The position numbers and the translations under genes are program-made. Below the pieces are notes generated by a model that saw only the letters and a program-made list of their open reading frames with translations, made no database searches and was not told the DNA's origin. 64,000 bases of DNA from Lentinus brumalis. Taxonomy: Eukaryota; Basidiomycota; Agaricomycetes; Polyporales; Polyporaceae. The stretch spans positions 669,769 to 733,768 of the forward strand of contig MARA01000021.1 of NCBI GenBank assembly GCA_001792895.1, given 5' to 3'. Position 1 is the stretch's first letter; every line of letters starts with the position of its first letter. Below are positions 55,901 to 64,000 of the stretch, piece by piece.

Positions 55901-57800
55901 GTGCGACTTCTTCCAGCAAATGGCCCAAACAATCATGCACTCCCACACTGATGACATGCAGGCCAGTGGGGATGACACGTCTTTCCTTCGAACGATCCTT
56001 ACCAATGATCGTACCACATCGCAATTTGCTACCATATTCTCTCGCATGTGGCCTCAACATGAAAGCCGTATCATGAGAACACAGGTTTCAGAACTGTCAT
56101 TGCGATGCCGGCAACGAGATATAATGCTAAGCAGTGTATCTGCCTGGCATTGGTTGATACATGATTGCGTCAATCATGTGGCAGCTGTCGTTCGGGAACT
56201 TGAGGGAGGGTCTCTGCATGAGCCTCGTCATGGCGGGTGGGCACATGGGTCAGGCGAATGGCTTACAAAGATGGTCCATGAGATATATCGCGCCGTCACC
56301 ACCCGCAGTCAGGTCACTGTCAAAGCTGAAGATTACCTTCCCTTGCCACCCGACAATTCACCCCCGTCGTTCGTGGTCTCTTCGGAGGGCAAATCAGGAG
56401 TCACAATCACTGAAGCTGTATGCACCCGTGCCGTGAACATCCTCCGCACATGGTTATCCTTCCCATCAAACACCGACCTTCTTTCAGCGTACTATGTGAT
56501 ACACGTCTTGCACACGTTCCACCTGGACGCATCGGTGTTGCTTCTTCATGGAGTTTGGAAGACGTATCGGACCATAAAGACCTCCATTTTTGGCTGCCGT
56601 AAGAAGAAAGCTTCCAGCCTCAGGATCAACGATCTAGACCCATTCGTTGCCACCCTTCGATCACTCCCTCTGGCAGACCCTCTGTCCCATGAAGCTCGTA
56701 CGCTGAAAGACATCTCAGCTGCTTTGAAGCGGTGCGATCCCACATTGCATGAAGAGATACAGACGTTCGTGGAGACTGTCTTGCACGGTGGTCCGCCGAC
56801 CCCTCCCTCATTTGTGGAAAGGTCCCTGCCGCAACGCCATCATGCCAAAGGTTCTCAAAGCGCAGTGGTACCTCGATCAATCTCCCAGGAGGACAGCGGT
56901 TTGCACTCAGTCTTGAAATATCTCAAAGACGTGGCTGCCTTAGCTCATGAGGCACGTCCCGAACAACCCTCCCCGCTACAAGCCTTTGTCATGAAAGACT
57001 TGGATCGCTACAGTCCTCTGCGCGAGCACGCTCCTTCCAGAACACACATTCGTGGATCTCATGGTCCATACACACAGTTGCAACAGGGACAACCAGGGTC
57101 GTTTCCTAGTTGCGCAATATTCCGTGGACTGACGTTCCATTCGCGAGCCTTGACGTTGTCCAATGGATATTATGCAGACCTGGCAGCGTGGGAGGCATTC
57201 TTACGGACGCACGGATTCAACAAAGACGATGTGAACTCTCGAGATTTCTTCTTCAATCAGAAAGCGTATGGGAATCCTCAGGTGGATCGTCGCGATCGCG
57301 GCCACATCTTCGCCCGAGTGTACTTTGACAAGGAGCATGAATATGTACAACTTCGTCATCATCATGGTGATCAACCAGTGCCGTTTGCCGCCTTCTTGAA
57401 CTGGATGCACGCGCGAGTGGGTTGGATCCATCCGGAGACAGGAGAACATCATGCCGGAGGTCGGTTCCCCATCCTAGGGGGATTGACTGCCTTTTTGCTT
57501 GCTGGTGATATGTACTACGCCGGCATAGTAGAACGTCCCAGTTGCGCGGAGGTGGCTCGTGTGGTGCACAAAAACAAGAAGGGATCATTCAAGGGCTTGA
57601 TTACCAGCAATCAAATTTCTGGGATGAATGCATCTGTAGAAGAGGTTGTCGCAGGGTTTATACGTGTGTACGAGTTTTTGACCAGAGATTGTCCTCAGTT
57701 GTCAAGTCGGCTATTGGGTTTGACGAGATCGCATTGGAGCATATACTGTGCAAATACAATAAGGGGCATGCGCTTATACATACTTGACATGATGTTGTAG
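52916..57800 (+). CDS. TET/JBP-like 2OG-Fe(II) dioxygenase with large unknown C-terminal region
   Basis: Sixteen exons keep phase throughout: 52916-52973, 53030-53272, 53322-53421, 53485-53776, 53824-53998, 54050-54205, 54272-54491, 54539-54879, 54935-54985, 55047-55133, 55194-55250, 55308-55427, 55481-55558, 55608-55682, 55732-55800, 55852-57800; 4071 bases, 1356 residues. The N-terminus is basic and Pro-rich (MPPRRRPSAPKAQKAPPPA). Residues about 230-400 resemble fungal TET/JBP dioxygenases. The Fe-binding H303-x-D305 is in GMHADEHDSPGG, the second His H357 in NGRRLHGGSPP, and the 2OG-binding R376 in SYRLVFVAYP. Such enzymes oxidise 5-methylcytosine or thymine in DNA. A Ser/Glu-rich linker (490-700) includes a duplicated exon. 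The last exon encodes about 650 residues, mostly helical, that I do not recognise. Mushroom genomes carry expanded TET/JBP families near transposons. The DNA-base substrate here is inference. Confidence 0.72.
55498..55745. repeat. 124 bp exon-plus-intron tandem duplication
   Basis: GATCAACCTCGCGACGAAGAA starts at 55498 and again at 55622. The similarity covers the end of one exon, the whole following intron and the next acceptor. Both exon copies encode DQPRDEE.HDPCLVGTPD in the same frame. Confidence 0.85.
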
Positions 57801-58429
57801 TTACACTGTCTTACACCGAGACAGATCGAGACTGGCCAATGCATCTTCGATGGGGAGGCGCCCATAGCATTGATTTCAGGCTTTTTGCAACGCTCGACCT
57901 CAAACTACTCACATCTAGTTATGTCTCTCTCATCGTCCCCTCGTAACCCGTCCCAAAATTATTCCTCTGAACTGCTCTGGTCGCGAATCCGATCCCAATT
58001 TAGACGGTTATCAAAACCTCCACAAGTCAACACATGCATACACCCAGCGCGGTTGCCTTGGTGCGGTCATACCGTCGCATCACATGGACTCAAAATTGTT
58101 GATCACGCTCCGGAATGATATCTCACGATTGGGTCGGTCAACACCTTCATGTTCCATGTCATCCCATCTCACTCTCTTGCATCAGCCGGGCGGGAGCAGC
58201 GCTGATGCGTGCCATCGGGATTCAGTCACTGTTGTACTCGTGCCATGGTATGTGTGGCATATCTCTCATGTTACTCAAACCTTCTGGAAATGCCCCTGTG
58301 ACAATAAGCTGACTCGTTCGCCTCAGACGCAACACGGAGGTCGGCGCGCACACATCTGCATCCCTAATTGCAGTATAAACATCCACCACATGTAGTATGC
58401 ACATGAGTAGTAACGGCGATTACATTAGG
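57801..58429. other. intergenic stretch between convergent genes
   Basis: 3' regions of the dioxygenase and the integrase-like pseudogene. Short frames only. Confidence 0.5.
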
Positions 58430-60254
58430 AGCAAGCAGTAAAAGACGCTGCCACAGGGTCGTAATCCTCGTCGTCCGAGAACTCTGCCTGGACACGGTAC
58501 TCGTCATCTGACTCGTCCCCTTCATCCTCGTCACCGTCTTCCTCCCCATCAGTCCCATCATCATGGACATCCTCGGGCGCATGGTTAGCCTTGTACCACT
58601 TCTCAAATGACGCAGGTACGGCAGGCGCAGCTGCTCCGCCGGCATACAACCCATGAGGTCCCTGTCCGCCCAGACGCATCTCCCGCAAGCCCGGCAAAGG
58701 CTCAACCTCCTCCTCTTCCACCCGCTCACGGGTGTGGATATCCTCCTGAAATTGTTCTGCTGCCACTGCCTGGGCATCGCGTCATGCATGGCGTTGTAGA
58801 CAGGCCAGAACGTCTCGCTGCACCACCGGCGACCCGAGATTTTGGTACAAATTGGCATGATGTTCCGAACTCGGGGGACGAGCTGGAAAACTGCATGATC
58901 GGCGGGGCCCATGCTGCCTCCATGCGATCGAACAGCTCAGGCTGAACTGTGACCTAATGTGGAGTATTAGTCGTTCATGTGCGGGTAAGACACCGGGAAA
59001 GTGAACACCACGAACCTTAAAGTCGAGCATCTGGTAGCGTTCCGGCTTGCGGGTTACAAGGTCTGGGATGCCCTGCGGGAGAATCTTGTGCTTGTCTTTA
59101 CGACGCTGGGTACTGTTGAACTGGCCACCCAACTGTCGAGTTCAGCCTGAAGCCATGGACTGCAAGCCACAGAAATAACAATCTACATCTGTGAGTTGTA
59201 GGTTGGTCGGCAAATCATCGTTGACGTACCTCTCCATGGGATCCTCCGGATCGTAATATACACCGAGGCCTTCCTGCAGACAATTTTCAAAGCCAGGCGA
59301 CCACATGCGACGGAGAATAGACCACACAATCTCAGGTTTGATGTTGGCCTTCATCCGCATCCACCGGTGCTGCCTGGTCTCTGCAAGGGAGGGATCGAGC
59401 TCATGACGGATGTTCGTGTGGCAATTGCAATGCCAACATTCTCGTCCCGGGTCGCTCTGGGTGAGGAGAGGTATGCCTGTCCAAGATACAATGATTATGC
59501 AAATGCACATTACAATCGCCGACAACCCACCTTGAATCTTCCGTGCAGCCTCGAGGTAATATGAAGTCACCAAGCGAGGATTACGGTTCGTCCACCAGAT
59601 CTTCATCCAGACAATACGACCCGCACCAGGCTCATAGCCAGCGTGCAGAAACAGACCGAAACGTCTGAGCTTGTCGTGCTGATCAAAGCACCACAAGTCG
59701 TTAACAGCGACCCAGAACAGGCGACGTTTGAACCGGCGAAACTTGCGTTCCAGAACGGCCTGCGGCTCTACCATACGGAAGTACTTCAGAAGCACTTTCC
59801 TGTGGACTGTCAAACTCAATATGCACCTGAGAATACTAGGCGACTCACTCAGGGACGCGCATGTCATTATAGTGTTTCGGAGGTGGGCGACCATTGCACG
59901 TGCGCCCATGGTCGGAAAGCGCATACGGACTTCCTTTACAGCTGCCTGGATGGTTTCGATGGTATGGCCTTGTCGGCGCACGCCCTGCAGGCCCCATTCA
60001 TCCTTGCGCCTGCGGAAGCTGGCATAGCTGGGGTTGGAAAAATTCCTGTGAGTTATCATCATGGTGAACGGTCGGCTAGGTAGTAGGTCTACATACCTGA
60101 AGCCATACTGCTCTAGATCAATTTCATCGCACACCTGACTGACGATATCCTTTCCATTGAGACCCAGACTCCAGTAATACTCCACCAGTGGGCGCAACTC
60201 TTCATCCGGGGCTAGTGACCACACATTACCATTATGCACATTACGACCACACAC
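58430..60254 (-). pseudogene. decayed integrase-like (retroviral-integrase fold) gene
   Basis: Starts at 60254 (MCGRNVHNGNVWSLAPDEEL). After a ~60 bp intron it encodes a helix-turn-helix-like part (YASFRRRKDEWGLQGVRRQG, then IQAAVKEVRMRFPTMGAR). The catalytic-like domain follows: NDLWCFDQHDKLRRFGLFLH, GRIVWMKIWWTNRNPRL, then LLTQSDPG and LDPSLAETRQHRWMRMKANI. Downstream come KHKILPQGIPDLV and PERYQMLDFKV, with a Glu/Asp-rich tail down to about 58430. The arrangement matches an integrase-core family common in basidiomycetes. Damage: a one-base shift before YNDMRVP (about 59850), two compensating shifts bracketing ENVGIAIA (59430-59460), which replace the usual conserved Glu region, and a frame change near 59160. 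It lies tail-to-tail with the dioxygenase gene. Confidence 0.65.
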
Positions 60255-60511
60255 TGTAGATCACGTACGATTTGGCTTGTGCTGATTTCCCCGTCGAACA
60301 GCCTTCACTGCAGACATTATTACTGGGAGGTGTCTGCAGGAAGGTTGGATGGTGGATCGCAACCTGAAGGTGAGTCGCAATCTAGTTGGGGCTAGATCAC
60401 TAAAATAATTGTTATTAATGCTTGCATACCTGCCGCTGCGAGTCAATGCTCAACCGAGCTCTTCTATTCTCGCACTCTATTGCTCGCTTCGGTGCTTTCT
60501 GGGATCACCAA

Positions 60512-63500
60512 ATGGACGCTAACAGGGCAGGTCCTCAAGCGAATTCAGTTTGGGCTGCTTCGTTTACCAAGGACACTGGGCATGCCAATCCCTGCCCACG
60601 CTGTCGCAAAGGACCATTCCGCAAGGACGAACTATTCTTCGTGGAGGACAAGCGTGCTGGGAATGGAGAGGGGCGGTTGTTATGCAAGGGATGTTATGAT
60701 TACTACAAGTTAAAGGGCAGCAGCAAAAGGCGGGAAGGTACGCAGCGCACATCATTTTCTGATGGGGTAGACAGCCTCCTCGCTTCGCTCGTGCCGTGGG
60801 GAAGATATTGAGCCTCACGCTGGCAGATGTAGAACAAAGTCATTATGGCCAAGTGCTTCCTCTTACTTCAGCAAGTGCAGCTGCAGGCCGCATGCAGCAA
60901 GTCTCGGACGGCATGCGTGGAGGTGAGCGGTGACATATGCTGAAATTTTTAACTGGGGCTGAGCGAGCTTTGTTAGTACCGACAACACCAGTGCAGGCTG
61001 TCGGTGAGTGTGCACATTTACTACACTAATGTTTGCAATTAATAAATCTGGCTTACAGGCCCTGGCCCTATTGTCGCTATTCCTGGTGGACGCCCCACTT
61101 CGCAGACATTTGGGCCATCTGTTCCGCACATGCAAGTCGCGCAGATGGATCCGTATGCACGTTCCCCTCTCCTTAACACTGCCCCGCATAATGTGGTACA
61201 CCTGCCAGGTATGTAGTCAAGCTCTGTCCTTGAAATTTGCCGGTCCTTACACTTGACCTAGCGCCCAAACACGTTCAGCCGGTGGTAACCCAGACCGGGG
61301 CCTTGTCAGCAATATCGGGGCTCAACCTCCAGGGATATACACCAATCACCTGCAGTATGGTGCACATCGCGCCCGAATGGTCAGCAATTCCATGCATAGC
61401 TCCCTCCGTGAACTCGTGCCCCTTCAGTTCGAGATCGTCACACAGCCCGAGGGTAAAAAGAAAGGAGAGATGTGGGGGGTGCGTTTGCCACTGATCGCAT
61501 CCATGTATTGGCAGCTTGAACTGATCATGATCATGGGCTTAGAACCTTTTCGAGGGTGTTCATGGTGTCGACGCCCACATCGGGTCCGTTCAGCTGGCCA
61601 ACTTGGGTTTGAGAGCCTCCGGGAGAAGTGGCACAAACGTACCTGTGGCTTCCCAGTTGACGACCCTGCCGCATTCTTTGTGCTTCGTGACTCTGGTTGG
61701 GCCAAACTGGCAGGAGGTGGCATGGCGGCTGTCCAATACGATGTGATCTACGAGCGATTCCTAGTCGAGTCGCGACGGAAGGGTGTTGTCTCAGTTGCGT
61801 TCAAGGCACCCAAGAACCCGTGGGTAGTCCAACTTGAGCTGGAGCCAGATAAACTCGCGCAAGTGGAAGCACATATCGAAGAGATCGAGACCCGCCAGCT
61901 TGCTATTAGCCCCCTGGGCTATGGCAAAATCGCGGAGCTCGTTCTTGACCCGAATGCCGGGAAAAACAAAAAGGTATGAAACATATAATCTCACCCGTGT
62001 GACTCGTGTATTGATTTTGTACACTGCGAATTAGCGACTCCATGTTGCGTCACCTACCAAGCCTGCCAAGCTACGCAAAACGGGACATGATAAGCATGCA
62101 AAGGTAAAACTGGCACGTTTGCAGGAGTTGGAATGCTTACAGTTCTACATATGCAGTTACCGACGGTGTACGAATTGTCGGACAGCGACTCCGAGGTCTC
62201 CGAGTCTAAGAAGAACACCACACTAGCCCGTACGACTCCTCGCAAGCGACACCCCGTCCGTTCTCGACTCATCGTACTCCGACACAAAAGCGCAGTGGGC
62301 CCAGCGTGAACAATACGGTGCGTTCCAGATGCGATCTAGGGATGCCGGCTGTGCTTATGCGTTCCGAACCAGGTCGACGGACAGGGTGCGACCAGGTCTC
62401 CGGGACGGGTGATGTCTTCGAGGTCTCTCCAGACAAAACCACTAGACGACCACGCCGGCGCCTCACGCAGTAGTCCCATCGACAGCCTGCCCAACGCCAC
62501 CTGGCTGCCTCAGCCCATGTGGGGAATGTCATCCTAGCCTCTCGTGCCAGGGGTGCAGCTGCCTCGTCTGTTCCACGTGCCACTTTGACAGCGGCCCTCA
62601 AGGCCCTGAATGCACACTCGGCAAGTGCAATCGAAGACATATGTACGTATACATGACACGCTGGCACCTCGAATGACCAAAACCTGATGAATTACGTTCA
62701 ATACGTCCAGTGTCTCTGGATGCCATTACAGTCGAGTTCCATCCCGTCGCAGCGCTCCCATACGCAGACCTATGCCGACCTGGGGACAGCGGGCTCGAGA
62801 TAATCCTCGCACAGGTCCCTGCCACACTGCGACTGAAGAAGACGAACAAGAATGCGAAGCTGGGGACGTTTAAAAAGGCCTGGTTTGGAACAATCTCATC
62901 ACGCACCGATGGCATCCTCGGTGCACCGGCCGGAGAAGTGCTAGATGTCTGTGCCAAGCAAACGGTGTACGCCACGCCAGCAGACCCCCAGAGACGCATC
63001 CCTCACACGGGCACAAAGCAGGCACGGTTGCTGCATACAGAGGCCGCTGTTTGGTCTGGGCCAGGGCCTTACTGCAGGAGGTGTATGTATACCTTGACGA
63101 ACTCGTGAAGGAGGTTGGCGAGCCAGCATTCAAGATACCATGGGACCTTGACTTCGTAGAGGCGGGGTTGTGCAAGGACCCACGGGCAACGTATACCTTG
63201 TTGAGCGCACAATTGAAGGACGGTTTGTCAAGTACATCAACAACGACTCGCCAATGCCTCTACGGCCCAAAGAAGACCTCAAGGATGGCGAGGCTATCTA
63301 TGCCATTGCCGAGTTTCTGTCCTTTACGCAGCATGTCCAGTTTATCCTCACGGAGGGCATGGTGTTTGTCACCGACTACCAAGGTACAAGCCTGCGGCCA
63401 TTACGTGCATATATGTTTAATGCTGACGGTGTACCTAGGCTCGGGGAAATACTTGACGGACCCGCAAATTGTCACACATCCGTGCGTTTGATTCTATTTG

Positions 63501-63691
63501 CATGGCATTCATGTGCTAATAGACTCACAATCAGACGACTCGGGGACCAGTTGTTTGCAATGGGCAATTCTGGCTACGATGTCTTCGTCCAGAGACATGT
63601 CTGCAACCACTTCTGCCGTCACTTCCGGCTAGAACCTGTCGTCCGCCGTCTGATCCGTGATACGTACACCGATGCTATTGCCCGCCTATGA
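60512..63691 (+). pseudogene. decayed alpha-type protein kinase gene
   Basis: Starts MDANRAGPQANSVW at 60512. The first exon (to 60737) carries a zinc-binding pattern: CPRCRKGPFRKDELFF, then LLCKGCYDYYKLK. Short linker exons follow (60827-60922, 60977-61003, 61059-61208). A central domain (61263-61973, with REKWHKRTCGFPVDDPAAFF) and a basic Ser-rich linker come next. The alpha-kinase domain follows: TFKKAWFGTI, VCAKQTVYA, RALLQEVYVYLDELV, VERTIEGRFVKYIN, FLSFTQHVQF, and after an intron LTDPQIVTHP and the terminal zinc site HVCNHFCRHF. Alpha-kinases are atypical Ser/Thr kinases expanded in agaricomycetes. Frame problems: a phase mismatch at 61209-61262, a shift at a CCCC run near 62250, an in-frame TAG near 62472, and one-base losses near 63047 and 63180. 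Confidence 0.7.
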
Positions 63692-64000
63692 TGCCATGTT
63701 ACATACGCATATAAGTACATATGGCTCGTTAATTCAACTGTACCTTCAACGCCACATAGTACGATGACGTAGCCACTCCTCGTGACCACCTACTTCGTGA
63801 ACACCAAAGAAGACTCCTTCACTGTGCCAACATGCATAGTACATGGGCAACGGGCAACAGGGGGAGCAGCAGGAGGAGAACGGGAGGTGGGCAACGGTAA
63901 CAGTAGATCAAAGTCAGGAGGTGGCAGACAGGCAAGCAGACAGGGCAACGGCAGACGAGGAGAGGGCAGACTGGGACGGAAGACAGAAGACAGGCAGACG
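63692..64000. other. purine-rich low-complexity end of window
   Basis: From 63840 the plus strand is strongly A/G-biased, with repeated GGCAACGG, GGCAGAC and CAGACAGG words. No gene seen. Confidence 0.6.

Noticed and set aside
59643..60083. 146-codon plus frame opposite the integrase-like gene
   Set aside because: Antisense to conserved integrase motifs (NDLWCFDQHDK), so a shadow.
52916..60254. Kyakuja/Dileera/Zisupton transposase next to the TET/JBP-like gene
   Set aside because: I could not see motifs of that transposase family. The adjacent gene has an integrase-type core instead.

Overview
The window is nuclear DNA from a basidiomycete, most likely a mushroom-forming agaricomycete (Polyporales-like). 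Real genes are cut by many 50-65 bp introns with GTNNGY donors and YAG acceptors, and the gene families fit: DUF6533 membrane proteins, F-box proteins, alpha-kinases, a TET/JBP-type dioxygenase and YCII-domain proteins. No database search was possible. All exon boundaries were read by eye from splice signals and reading phase.

Layout. 1-5.1 kb: one low-complexity hypothetical ORF flanked by diverged direct repeats, a three-copy tandem repeat, and a near-perfect 281 bp foldback element. 5.1-5.8 kb: a small two-exon hypothetical gene. 5.8-10.3 kb: no gene I can support, apart from decayed coding-like scraps. 10.3-12.4 kb: a decayed F-box gene. 13.6-16.3 kb: a bZIP regulator with a hydrophobic segment. 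16.3-20.4 kb: no supportable gene. 20.4-24.9 kb: two tandem DUF6533 multi-pass membrane protein genes. 25.5-37.2 kb: three YCII-domain paralogues, two of them in a ~1 kb inverted duplication, interspersed with a seven-helix membrane protein, the mitochondrial ABC half-transporter MDL1 and the mitochondrial phosphatase GEP4. 38.2-42.2 kb: NMN adenylyltransferase facing N-acetylglucosamine-6-phosphate deacetylase.

43.3-50.5 kb: a conserved fungal gene of unknown function is split by a complete 4495 bp hAT transposon with terminal inverted repeats, a perfect 8 bp target duplication and an intact 12-exon transposase. 51.4-52.3 kb: an intronless, broken GDA1-type apyrase pseudogene between short direct repeats. 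52.9-57.8 kb: an apparently intact 16-exon gene (about 1356 codons) with a TET/JBP-like 2-oxoglutarate/Fe(II) dioxygenase domain and a large unrecognised C-terminal half. It is followed by a decayed integrase-like gene on the other strand (58.4-60.3 kb) and a decayed alpha-kinase gene (60.5-63.7 kb).

Housekeeping metabolism (mitochondrial lipid and transport, NAD synthesis, chitin-sugar recycling) occupies 27-42 kb. Everything to the right of 43 kb is accessory and mobile-element-rich. Many conserved genes read through 1-4 kb of exons without a frame error, so the breaks in the F-box, GDA1, integrase and alpha-kinase loci are more likely real decay than sequencing error.
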